From contig JAJEDD010000018.1 in NCBI GenBank assembly GCA_022821685.1, positions 126,655-190,654 of the forward strand: a DNA stretch of 64,000 nucleotides. Direction: 5' to 3'. Position numbers and translations under genes: made by a program. Numbering within the stretch: position 1 is the first letter of the stretch; each line of letters starts with the position of its first letter. A model generated the notes under the pieces. That model saw only the letters and a list, made by a program, of their open reading frames with translations. It searched no databases and was not told the DNA's origin. This document shows, one piece after another, positions 32,614 through 39,990 of this stretch. Source of the stretch: Acidimicrobiia bacterium (GTDB lineage: Bacteria; Actinomycetota; Acidimicrobiia; Acidimicrobiales; Aldehydirespiratoraceae).

Positions 32614-33630
32614 TCAGTCACCGAAGTCGAAGGCGTCGATGCCCGCGAGCAGCTCGGATCGGAGCGGGTCTTGGCAGAAGCTGGCCTCGACCGAGGTGCG
32701 CGCCAGCCGGCGCAGAACGTCGGTGGACCAGCCGTACACCTCGCTGGCGGTCACGTACTCGTCCTCGAGGGTGATCCGGTAGAAGCCGGACCCGTCGGTG
32801 TTGAGGGTGACCCTCGCGCCCGCGTCGACGAGGGTCCGGATCGGGTGCGACTCCCGGTCGGGATACAGGCCGAGCAGAACGTTGGACCACGGGCACACGT
32901 TCAAGAAGATGCCGCGCTCGACGAGTTCTTCGACCAACTCCGGGTCCTCCACCGACCGGACGCCGTGGTCGACTCGCTGGGTCTTGAGGAGGTCGATGGC
33001 GTCCCACACGCCCTCGGGGCCGCTTGATTCGCCAGCGTGGGCTCGAATCCCGAGTCCATTGGCTCGGGCCCGCTTGAAGACCGGAGCGAAGCGGTCCCCG
33101 GTGCGGCCCACCAGGGCCTCGTTGCCGTCGATCGACAGGGCTACCACCCTCGGATGGCCCATGGCCAGCATGGTGTCGAGCACCTCGTGGGCCTCGGCCC
33201 GGCTGTGCTTGCGGGAGATGCTCACCGACAGGTACACCGGCGGGCAGCCGTCGCGCTCGGCCTCCTCGAGCCCTGATGCCACCGCGGCAATGAACTCCTC
33301 CAGCGGGCCCTCGAAGTTCTTCCAGTGGATGGGGCTCACCATCATGTCGGTGTAGGACACCCCGGAGCGGCGCTGCCGCTGAGCCAGCGAGTACGACAGC
33401 GACGCCACCTGCTCGCCGTTGCGGGGCAGGCACAGCACCCAGTCGAGGAAGGTCAGGAACTCCTGAAGATCCTCCCAGTCGAACATGGCGTCGGGCGGCT
33501 CCTTGAGGAGGGGTACGCCGTTCTCCTCGGCCAGCCGCACCGCATCCTCCACCTCGAATCCGCTGTCGAGATGGAGGTGCAGTTCCGCCTTGGGAAGCCT
33601 GCGGGCAGTGTCTGCGGTGATGGCGCTCAT
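32614..33630 (-). CDS. Adenosine deaminase-family amidohydrolase, 338 aa
   Basis: ADA-type TIM barrel: H18-L-H20 metal site, catalytic H198-A-G-E201, H222 (DHGVRS), and metal Asp D279 in LNTDG. In adenosine deaminases the residue after this Asp is a second Asp that contacts purine N7; here it is G280. Start ATG 33628-33630 has AGAGAGGA upstream; an upstream in-frame extension is non-homologous. Lies next to the cassette-2 molybdenum hydroxylase and divergent from the second SDR. Supports a purine-like substrate; the G280 change suggests a ligand different from plain adenosine. Confidence 0.82.
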   Translation of the reverse strand: MSAITADTARRLPKAELHLHLDSGFEVEDAVRLAEENGVPLLKEPPDAMFDWEDLQEFLTFLDWVLCLPRNGEQVASLSYSLAQRQRRSGVSYTDMMVSPIHWKNFEGPLEEFIAAVASGLEEAERDGCPPVYLSVSISRKHSRAEAHEVLDTMLAMGHPRVVALSIDGNEALVGRTGDRFAPVFKRARANGLGIRAHAGESSGPEGVWDAIDLLKTQRVDHGVRSVEDPELVEELVERGIFLNVCPWSNVLLGLYPDRESHPIRTLVDAGARVTLNTDGSGFYRITLEDEYVTASEVYGWSTDVLRRLARTSVEASFCQDPLRSELLAGIDAFDFGD

Positions 33631-33944
33631 GTTTCTGTCCTCTCTGGGCGCCGCCGCGGGCACCGCAATGCTGTTCGTCGGCTGATCGCCGGCCACTGTC
33701 GGGCCGGTTCCCGCGGCCGAGCCATGCCGCACGCGACGACGCTAGCGGGCCGCTGCGAGGCATCGAAAGCCGTGACCGCCGGAGACGACCAGCTGCTGGG
33801 CGGTCCGGCCCGAGCCCTTCCAGACGTGCCCGCGGTGCCGGGGGCCGAGCGGCTAGCGCATAACATCGCCCCGAGGTCGAGACTCAACGAAGTCATCAGA
33901 AGCCAGGCGCCAGAAACAACGGCACCACAAGCAAGGGAGTCAAT
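33631..33944. other. Non-coding divergent intergenic region (314 bp)
   Basis: Between the divergent deaminase and SDR genes. Only the ribosome sites (AGAGAGGA for the deaminase, AAGGGAG for the SDR) are clear. A minus-strand frame spans it but shows no similarity and overlaps the deaminase leader. No repeat or convincing promoter was found. Confidence 0.5.
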
Positions 33945-34682
33945 GTGGCACCTACCGCGATCGTGACCGGAGGAGCGAGAGGGTTGGGGCTGGCCTACTG
34001 CATTGCGCTAGCGGAGGCAGGCTTCGACATCGTCGTCGCCGACCTGCTCGACACCTCCGACGCCGTGAGCGAGGTCAAGGCTGCCGGTGGCCGAGCCATC
34101 GGCGTTCACGTCGACATCAGTTCCGCGGCCGACAACGACGCGCTGGCCGCGGCCGCGGTCGGCGCTTTCGACACCATCGATGTGCTCATCAACAACGCCG
34201 CCTACTTCTCTGAGACGACTCGGGGCCCGTTCAACGAGGTGTCCGAGCGCGAGTGGGATCGCACTTTCGAAGTCAACGTCCGCGGCGTCTGGCTCACCTG
34301 CTGTTCGGTGTATCCCCACATGCAGCGGCAGGGTTCCGGCAAGATCATCAACATCGCCTCGAACACCTGCTTCAAGGGCACGGTCGGTTTCCCGCACTAC
34401 GTGGCCAGCAAGAGCGCGATCATTGGGCTGACACGGTGCCTGTCCCAGGAGCTCGGGCCCGACGGGATAACGGTGAACACCGTGTCTCCCGACCTGATAC
34501 CCAACCCGTCGCTGCGACCCACCGACGCAGCCAGCGACCAGTTCGTGGTGGCCGGAAGGGCCATCAAGCGCACCCAGCAACCCGAGGACATGGTCGGCAC
34601 AATCCTGTATCTCGCCGGCCGCGGCTCCGACTTCATCACCGGCCAGAACTTCCTAGTCAATGGAGGAGCCTTCTGCCAATAG
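33945..34682 (+). CDS. Short-chain dehydrogenase/reductase (SDR, copy 2), 245 aa
   Basis: GGARGLG cofactor loop, NNAA, and Y152-x3-K156 (HYVASK), ending GQNFLVNGGAFCQ. Close paralogue of the SDR at 9054 (shared TRGPF/TRAPM, VNVRGVWL/VNVRGPWL, IKRTQQPEDMVGT/FKRTQVPEDMVGT). GTG 33945 with AAGGGAG 6 nt upstream. Marks the right end of the catabolic island. Confidence 0.9.
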   Translation: MAPTAIVTGGARGLGLAYCIALAEAGFDIVVADLLDTSDAVSEVKAAGGRAIGVHVDISSAADNDALAAAAVGAFDTIDVLINNAAYFSETTRGPFNEVSEREWDRTFEVNVRGVWLTCCSVYPHMQRQGSGKIINIASNTCFKGTVGFPHYVASKSAIIGLTRCLSQELGPDGITVNTVSPDLIPNPSLRPTDAASDQFVVAGRAIKRTQQPEDMVGTILYLAGRGSDFITGQNFLVNGGAFCQ

Positions 34683-34734
34683 CCCGTAACTCGAGCGCCA
34701 GCCTGCCGCTCCCTGACGAATTGCCACTTCAGGT

Positions 34735-34767
34735 TGATCGAGCGACCTTCGGCAGCCCGCTCGATCA
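34735..34767. terminator. Bidirectional stem-loop between convergent SDR and vapC
   Basis: TGATCGAGCG (34735-34744), 13-nt loop, CGCTCGATCA (34758-34767): a perfect 10-bp stem. The right arm includes the vapC stop codon. No U-run, but the position between convergent genes supports a termination role. Confidence 0.5.
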
Positions 34768-35169
34768 GCAGACCTCAAACTCCACCCCTCGCACCGGAGC
34801 ACGAGCGGCACGGGTGTCGGCGGTCAGCAGGACAAGCCCCAGAAGCTGGGCCAATGCGGCGTACTGGGCATCGTAGAACGTGAGTTGGCTTCGGTTGGCC
34901 CAAGCCCAATCGCACAGCCCTCGGTGGTGCGGATACCGGACGTCGATGATTTCGCCGGCGAAGCGTCGAGCCTCATCGGCGTCGTCGGGGCTGAGTTGGC
35001 CTCGCAATACCAGGCGACGAAGTGCCGATCCCACCTCGATGTCGACCAGATGAGGGGCATGCACCGTCACCGCTCGAAGCCTGGCCTTCGCATCCTGTCC
35101 ACGACTGGTCTGGTCGATGACCGCGAGCACCACCACCGAGGCGTCGACAACCAGTTCCGATGCGCTCAT
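34765..35169 (-). CDS. vapC: VapC-type PIN-domain toxin, 134 aa
   Basis: PIN ribonuclease: N-terminal VVDASVVVLAVID with the first catalytic Asp, DIEVGSALRRLVLRG with Glu, and DAQYAALAQLLGLVLLTADTR with the C-terminal Asp pair. Start ATG 35167-35169 overlaps the antitoxin stop (ATGA). Forms a toxin-antitoxin pair with 35166-35399. Confidence 0.88.
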   Translation of the reverse strand: MSASELVVDASVVVLAVIDQTSRGQDAKARLRAVTVHAPHLVDIEVGSALRRLVLRGQLSPDDADEARRFAGEIIDVRYPHHRGLCDWAWANRSQLTFYDAQYAALAQLLGLVLLTADTRAARAPVRGVEFEVC

Positions 35170-35399
35170 CGACGGTCTGTCTCCAAGTCGGCGAGCATCT
35201 GCTCCACATCGACTTCGATGCCGGCTCTGGCCTTGAACTCCTCGATCCCCTGCATCAGCTCCTCCTTGTCGGCACGCTGAACCAGGCGATGGACCTCCGC
35301 CAGCATGAACTGCTGAATCGACTGGTTCCGGTTCTGTGCCCGGCGGCGGATCTCCGAGTACACCGGCTCAGGGATATTGCGAATCTGAATCGTCGGCAT
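35166..35399 (-). CDS. vapB: VapB/FitA-type antitoxin, 77 aa
   Basis: Ribbon-helix-helix N-terminus (MPTIQIRNIPEPVYSEIRRR) followed by an acidic toxin-binding tail (EEFKARAGIEVDVEQMLADL). ATG 35397-35399 lies 6 nt after TATCTT, so the mRNA is probably leaderless. Just upstream is an inverted repeat that fits autoregulation. Confidence 0.88.
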   Translation of the reverse strand: MPTIQIRNIPEPVYSEIRRRAQNRNQSIQQFMLAEVHRLVQRADKEELMQGIEEFKARAGIEVDVEQMLADLETDRR

Positions 35400-35405
35400 G
35401 CTGGC

Positions 35406-35440
35406 AAGATAGCGCAACCAATTTATGATGAAACTCATCA
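35406..35440 (-). promoter_or_regulatory. vapBC promoter -10 and operator
   Basis: TATCTT (minus strand, 35406-35411) ends 6 nt before the vapB ATG. An inverted repeat TGATGA-AAC-TCATCA (35426-35440) lies at about the -35 to -20 region, a typical place for VapBC autorepression. Confidence 0.55.
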
Positions 35441-35509
35441 AGCCAATCTTCGCTGAATAGGTGTCCAAACCCAAACAACATTGCCCACGGCTTCGCCCGC
35501 TCAGCCTCT

Positions 35510-35515
35510 TAGGCT
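35510..35515 (+). promoter_or_regulatory. -10 box of leaderless hisI promoter
   Basis: TAGGCT fits TANNNT and ends 7 nt before GTG 35523; no ribosome site precedes the GTG. Confidence 0.5.
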
Positions 35516-35522
35516 GGCGGGC

Positions 35523-35888
35523 GTGACTTCTGTTCCTATCTCCGCCGACGAGGAGGCCTTGGCGGCTGTCAAGTATGACGCGGCCGGGCTGGTGCCCGCC
35601 ATCGTGCAGGACGCGTCCACCCGGGCCGTGCTGATGATGGCCTGGATGAGCGCCGAGACGCTGGCCCTGACCCTGGCCGAGGGCCGGACTGTGTTCTGGA
35701 GCCGGTCCCGCCAGGAGGTGTGGCGCAAGGGCGAGACCTCGGGCGAGCGCCAGTGGGTGCGCGAGGCCTACTACGACTGCGACGGCGACACGCTGCTGTT
35801 CGTGGTCGACCAGGACGGCGACGGCGCCTGCCACACCGGCCGCTACTCGTGCTTCTTCCGCTCGTTCGACGGTTCTGCTTCAGGCTGA
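35523..35888 (+). CDS. hisI: Phosphoribosyl-AMP cyclohydrolase, 121 aa
   Basis: Third step of histidine synthesis (opens the adenine ring of PR-AMP). Family blocks: [35 protein letters not shown], and the metal-binding [13 protein letters not shown] with [11 protein letters not shown]. Monofunctional (no HisE domain). GTG 35523 preferred from the -10 spacing. Followed after 24 nt by trpE; hisF, usually upstream, is absent. Confidence 0.95.
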   Translation: MTSVPISADEEALAAVKYDAAGLVPAIVQDASTRAVLMMAWMSAETLALTLAEGRTVFWSRSRQEVWRKGETSGERQWVREAYYDCDGDTLLFVVDQDGDGACHTGRYSCFFRSFDGSASG

Positions 35889-35912
35889 CCGAGGCCCACG
35901 GCGCAACGCCCC

Positions 35913-37457
35913 ATGCACCAGCCCAGCGTCGAAGAGTTCCGGGAACTGGCCCGCGGCTACCGGGTGGTTCCGGTGTGGCGGGAGGTTCTGGCCGACCTGA
36001 CCACGCCGGTGGCCGCGTTCGCCCGGGTGGTTGGCAGCGGCGACGGGTTCCTGCTGGAGTCGGTGGAGCACGGCGAGCGCTGGAGCCGCTGGTCGTTCAT
36101 CGGCCGCAACCCCATCGCGACCCTGGTGGCCCACGGCCCGAAAGTGGCGGTCACCGGTCGCCTCGGGGTGGACATCCCCCACAACGAGGGGATGCTCGCC
36201 GCGCTCGAGGTGCTGCTCGGCCACTACAAGGCGCCGTCGATCGCGGGCCTGCCGCCGCTGCACGGAGGCCTGGTCGGCTACCTCGGCTACGACATCGTGC
36301 GCGAGGTGGAGCACCTGCCCGACGCCCCGGTCGACGACTCGGGCCACCCCGATGCGGTGATGTCGCTGATCGGCGAGCTGGCGGTGTACGACCACTGGCG
36401 CCAGCGGGCCACCCTGATCGCCAACGTGCTCGTTCCCGCCAGCGCCGACGACCGCACCATCGACCGGCTCTACTACGAGGCTGTCCTGCGGGTGGAGGCC
36501 ATCGCGGCCGACGGGGCCAAGCCCCTCGACGAGCCCCTGGTGCCGCCCCCCGATCTCTCTGGCGGTGCCGACCGCGCCGGGGATGACAGCGCCGAGCCGG
36601 TGGAGACCGCCTCCACCATGGGCCTCGAGCTGTACTCGAGGGCGGTGGAGTCGGCCCGGGAGTACATCTTCGCCGGCGACGTGTTCCAGGTGGTGCTGTC
36701 GCAGCGCTTCGACTTCGACCTCGGCGCCGACGCCTTCGACGCCTACCGGGTGCTGCGCCAGGTGAACCCCAGCCCCTACATGTACTTCCTGCGCCACGAC
36801 GGCCTGGAGGTGGTGGGCGGCTCGCCCGAGCCGATGGTGCAACTCCTCGACGGCAAGGTGGTCAGCCGGCCCATCGCCGGCACCAGGCGCCGGGGCCGCA
36901 CCGACGCCGAGGACCGCCGCCTGGCCGCGGAGTTGGTCGAGCATCCCAAGGAGGTGGCCGAGCATGTGATGCTCGTCGACCTGGCCCGCAACGACATCGG
37001 CCGGGTGGTGGAGTTCGGATCCCTCAACCTCGACGAGATGATGACACTTGAGCGCTACAGCCACGTCATGCACCTGACCTCGCAGGTGTCGGGAAGGCTG
37101 GCCGGATCAGCGTCGCCGATTGACGTGCTGCGAGCCACGCTGCCCGCGGGGACGGTGTCGGGCGCGCCGAAGGTGCGGGCCATGGAGATCATCGACGAGC
37201 TGGAGCCGGTCAAGCGCGGCCCGTATGCGGGCGTGGTCGGCTACATCGACTTCTCGGGCAACATCGACACCGCCATCACCATCCGCACCATGCTGGTGCG
37301 CGACGGACGGGCCTCGGTGCAGGCCGGCGCGGGAATCGTGGCCGACTCCGTGGCCGAGCAGGAGCACGACGAGTGCGTGAACAAGGCCCGAGCCCTGCTG
37401 GCCGCGGTCCCCGCCGCCCGGCGCATGACCGAGGCCCGCAAGAGCCCGATGGCATGA
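35913..37457 (+). CDS. trpE: Anthranilate synthase component I, 514 aa
   Basis: Chorismate-binding enzyme, first committed step of tryptophan synthesis. Chorismate domain with IFAGDVFQVVLSQRFDF, RPIAGTRRRGRT, HVMLVDLARNDIGRV, LPAGTVSGAPKVRAMEII and the GAGIVADSV motif. N-terminal feedback region VESVEHGERWSRWSFIG (LLES-like). No trpG is adjacent. Its stop overlaps ATG 37454 (ATGA), which begins a mini-ORF chain to ygfZ. Confidence 0.95.
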   Translation: MHQPSVEEFRELARGYRVVPVWREVLADLTTPVAAFARVVGSGDGFLLESVEHGERWSRWSFIGRNPIATLVAHGPKVAVTGRLGVDIPHNEGMLAALEVLLGHYKAPSIAGLPPLHGGLVGYLGYDIVREVEHLPDAPVDDSGHPDAVMSLIGELAVYDHWRQRATLIANVLVPASADDRTIDRLYYEAVLRVEAIAADGAKPLDEPLVPPPDLSGGADRAGDDSAEPVETASTMGLELYSRAVESAREYIFAGDVFQVVLSQRFDFDLGADAFDAYRVLRQVNPSPYMYFLRHDGLEVVGGSPEPMVQLLDGKVVSRPIAGTRRRGRTDAEDRRLAAELVEHPKEVAEHVMLVDLARNDIGRVVEFGSLNLDEMMTLERYSHVMHLTSQVSGRLAGSASPIDVLRATLPAGTVSGAPKVRAMEIIDELEPVKRGPYAGVVGYIDFSGNIDTAITIRTMLVRDGRASVQAGAGIVADSVAEQEHDECVNKARALLAAVPAARRMTEARKSPMA

Positions 37458-37566
37458 CCGACCCCGCTGAGCCGCGTTACCGACGGCGGCCACCGAACCG
37501 CAAGAGCCGGATGAGATGGTCGGCGCCGTCGCTGGCAGCCCCGGACAGCAGGAGCCGGACGAGATG
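37439..37566 (+). repeat. Triplicated start-region motif between trpE and ygfZ
   Basis: Three copies of an 18-nt motif (CAAGAGCCCGATGGCATG at 37439, CAAGAGCCGGATGAGATG at 37501, CAGGAGCCGGACGAGATG at 37549) are offset 62 and 48 nt. Copies 1 and 3 are followed by the same ATGACCGACCCCGC start. Confidence 0.75.
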
Positions 37567-37567
37567 A
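37454..37567 (+). other. Bridging mini-ORF (37 codons) between trpE and ygfZ
   Basis: ATG 37454 overlaps the trpE stop; TGA 37565-37567 overlaps ATG 37564 of ygfZ. The peptide begins MTDPAE, like YgfZ (MTDPAD), then becomes Arg/Ser-rich. A duplicated start that keeps translational coupling. Confidence 0.4.
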
Positions 37568-38445
37568 CCGACCCCGCCGACGTGGCGCAGCCCCTGGTGG
37601 CCGTGGCGCCGCGCGATGTGGTGCGGGCCACCGGCTCCGACGCCGAGGCCTTTCTGCAGGGCCAGATCTCCCAGGACGTCGAGGCAATAGAGGCCGGGGC
37701 CTCAGCCTGGTCGCTGGTGCTGGCCCCCCAGGGCAAGGTGGGCGCCTGGTTCCGGATCACTGCTTCTGATGGCGACACGTTCCTGCTCGACGTCGATGCC
37801 GGGTTCGGCCCCGCGCTGGCCGCCCGACTGGAACGGTTCCGGCTCAGAGTGGACGTCGCCTTCGAGAGCCTTGCCGGCTGGCGGATGCTGTCGGTGCGGG
37901 GCGACGGAGTGTCTGACGTCGATCTTGATGCGGTCGAGGCCGAGGTGCGGGCCGAAGTCGACTGGCCGCAGTTCCGCGGCATCGACCTGCTCGGGCCGAA
38001 GGTCTCGCCACCCGCGGGACTGCCGGTCGCGAGCTCGGCCGAATTCGAGGCAGCCCGCATCCGCGCCGGCTGGCCGGCCATGGGCCGCGAGCTGAGCGAG
38101 CGCACCATTCCGGCCGAGGTCGCAGGATTGGTGGAGTCGTCGGTGAGCTTCACCAAGGGCTGCTACGTCGGCCAGGAGCTGGTGGCCCGCATCGACAGCC
38201 GCGGCGGCAACGTCCCCCGCCCGGTGCGCCTTCTGGAGATCCGAGGCAACGCCGAGGTGCTGCCCGGCAACGAGATCACCATCGACGGCACCACGGTGGG
38301 CGAGGTCACATCTGCGGCGCGAGATCCGGACTCCGGGGCGACCGTTGCGCTGGGGCCGGTCCACCGGCGAGTCGAACCGCCTGCCCATGCCGAAGTGGCC
38401 GGCATGACTGCCACGGTCCTGTCACCGCCGGCCGAGAGCGCCTGA
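37564..38445 (+). CDS. ygfZ: Folate-binding protein YgfZ/CAF17 family, 293 aa
   Basis: GcvT-fold protein needed for maturation or repair of some Fe-S enzymes. Diagnostic motif KGCYVGQELVARIDSRG is present, along with AFLQGQISQDV near the N-terminus. ATG 37564 chosen (in-frame ATG 37516 lies in duplicated sequence). Separate from the two catabolic GcvT-like proteins, which lack KGCYVGQE. Confidence 0.9.
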   Translation: MTDPADVAQPLVAVAPRDVVRATGSDAEAFLQGQISQDVEAIEAGASAWSLVLAPQGKVGAWFRITASDGDTFLLDVDAGFGPALAARLERFRLRVDVAFESLAGWRMLSVRGDGVSDVDLDAVEAEVRAEVDWPQFRGIDLLGPKVSPPAGLPVASSAEFEAARIRAGWPAMGRELSERTIPAEVAGLVESSVSFTKGCYVGQELVARIDSRGGNVPRPVRLLEIRGNAEVLPGNEITIDGTTVGEVTSAARDPDSGATVALGPVHRRVEPPAHAEVAGMTATVLSPPAESA

Positions 38446-38538
38446 GGGGCCGAGGGGCAGACGCCGCTCGGCCGCCGATCCGGCGCGGCCTCCAGCGGCG
38501 GGACGGCGCTCTTCGCGTCATTGATTCGGCCCCGCACC

Positions 38539-38544
38539 TACGAT
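38539..38544 (+). promoter_or_regulatory. -10 box of leaderless J-protein promoter
   Basis: TACGAT ends 6 nt before GTG 38551. Confidence 0.5.
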
Positions 38545-38550
38545 GGCGGA

Positions 38551-39123
38551 GTGGATCCCTACGCGGTGCTGGGCGTGGCCCGCGATGCTCCCACCGCTGA
38601 GATCCGGCGGGCCTATGTGACCCTCGCTCGGAGCATCCATCCCGACGTTCGGGGCGACGATCCTGCCGCGGACGAGCAAATGCGGCGCATCAACCTGGCC
38701 TGGGAGATGCTGTCGGACGATGCCTCGCGAGCGGCCGTAGACCGTCGTCTGCGACAGCCGCCGCGAGCGGCGCCTGTTCGGCGCGACTCGCCAACCGCGC
38801 GCCCACACGAAGATTCACGCCGCAGTGACGAGGAGGTCGCCTACGACCGCGACGTCTTCGACGGCGGCGACTACTTCGAGGACAACGGCGACCACTTCGA
38901 TGGTGACGATCGCCCGCTCACCGAGGGCGATCTGCCTGCCTGGATGCGGCTGGGGGCGCCGCTGGCCTTCGTGTTCGGTATCTTCGCCGTCATCTTCGGC
39001 GTGCTGGCCGGAGGGTTCGTGCTGGTGCGCTTCGGCCTGCTGTCGCTGGGCCTGTCGGTGCTGCTGTTCCTGCTGTCGCCGTTCGTGGTGCTGGTCCGAA
39101 GCCGCGGCCGCCCAATGCGCTAG
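38551..39123 (+). CDS. Membrane-anchored J-domain protein, 190 aa
   Basis: J domain at residues 1-65 (DPYAVLGVARDAP, HPD at 30-32), an acidic disordered linker (~80-128), and two hydrophobic helices (~136-160 and ~162-182) ending in a basic tail. DnaK co-chaperone anchored in the membrane; no zinc-finger or substrate domain. GTG 38551 is favoured by the -10 at 38539 and by alignment of the J domain. Confidence 0.85.
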   Translation: MDPYAVLGVARDAPTAEIRRAYVTLARSIHPDVRGDDPAADEQMRRINLAWEMLSDDASRAAVDRRLRQPPRAAPVRRDSPTARPHEDSRRSDEEVAYDRDVFDGGDYFEDNGDHFDGDDRPLTEGDLPAWMRLGAPLAFVFGIFAVIFGVLAGGFVLVRFGLLSLGLSVLLFLLSPFVVLVRSRGRPMR

Positions 39124-39214
39124 AACTCGCCCAGCAGCAGAACCCACCCAGATGCAGGGTCGAGCCGGCCCAGCATCGGCGCGGTGCATCAGGCCCCGTC
39201 GGGCTGCGAGCCAC

Positions 39215-39220
39215 TAGCGT
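39215..39220 (+). promoter_or_regulatory. -10 box of leaderless trpF promoter
   Basis: TAGCGT ends 6 nt before GTG 39227. Confidence 0.5.
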
Positions 39221-39226
39221 CGGGGC

Positions 39227-39922
39227 GTGTTCGTGAAGATCTGCGGCACCACCACCGAGGACGACGCCCTGCTGGCGGTGGCCATGGGCGCCGACGCGGT
39301 GGGGTTCATCTTCGCCCCGTCGCCCCGCCAGGTGCCGATGGACCGGGTTCGCGACATCGTGCGCCGGCTTCCCAGCGACGTGCTCAGCGTGGGCGTGTTC
39401 CGCAACGAGCTGCCCGCCCGAGTGGTGGAGATCACCTCCAAGGCGCAGCTGGGCGCGGCCCAGCTCCACGGCCACGAGTCGGCCGACGACACCGCCTGGG
39501 TGGCCGAGCGGGTGCCGCTCACCATCAAGGCCTTCCCCGCCGGCCATGAGGGTCTGCGGCATCTGGGCGACTACGGCGCCGACGTGGTGATGCTCGACAG
39601 CAAGCAGCCCGGCTCCGGCGAGGTGTTCGACTGGTCGCTGGCCGAGGGGGCGCCGCTGGCCGGTCACCGCCTGCTCCTCGCCGGCGGCCTCGACGCCGAC
39701 AACGTGGCCGCAGCCATCCGGCGGGTCCGGCCGTGGGGCGTGGACGTTGCCACCGGCGTGGAGAGCAGGCCGGGCCGCAAGGATCCGGCCCGTCTGCGGG
39801 CCTTCCTGAACGCGGCCAAGGCGGCCGGGGCAGCTACCGCCCGCGAGCAGGTCGAGTCGGCCGACGAGGTGCGGGGCCATCCGGCCGGCCCCGGCCCCTA
39901 CGACTGGGAGCAGGACCAGTGA
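39227..39922 (+). CDS. trpF: Phosphoribosylanthranilate isomerase, 231 aa
   Basis: (beta/alpha)8 enzyme of tryptophan synthesis: [17 protein letters not shown] start with catalytic Cys, [23 protein letters not shown] and [16 protein letters not shown] phosphate site. A C-terminal extension of ~25 residues (to YDWEQDQ) exceeds the usual length. The stop overlaps a mini-ORF start by GTGA. Confidence 0.95.
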   Translation: MFVKICGTTTEDDALLAVAMGADAVGFIFAPSPRQVPMDRVRDIVRRLPSDVLSVGVFRNELPARVVEITSKAQLGAAQLHGHESADDTAWVAERVPLTIKAFPAGHEGLRHLGDYGADVVMLDSKQPGSGEVFDWSLAEGAPLAGHRLLLAGGLDADNVAAAIRRVRPWGVDVATGVESRPGRKDPARLRAFLNAAKAAGAATAREQVESADEVRGHPAGPGPYDWEQDQ

Positions 39923-39990
39923 CTGCGGCCGCGGGGCAGAACGGGTTCGCCGGGTCCGACCACTATCGGGAGCAGGACCAGTGACCGCGG
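39906..39990 (+). repeat. 62-bp tandem duplication at the trpB start
   Basis: GGGAGCAGGACCAGTGACTGCGG (in two parts, 39906-39928) recurs at 39968-39990 with one change, offset 62 nt. Both contain the GTGA stop/start overlap. Confidence 0.8.
39919..39984 (+). other. Bridging mini-ORF (21 codons) between trpF and trpB
   Basis: GTG 39919 overlaps the trpF stop and TGA 39982-39984 overlaps GTG 39981 of trpB. The peptide ends REQDQ, like TrpF (WEQDQ), revealing origin by the 62-bp duplication. Confidence 0.45.

Noticed and set aside
33627-33896. 89-codon minus-strand frame in the deaminase-SDR intergenic region
   Set aside because: No similarity, overlaps the deaminase start and ribosome site, and is Pro/Arg/Ser-rich like random high-GC sequence.
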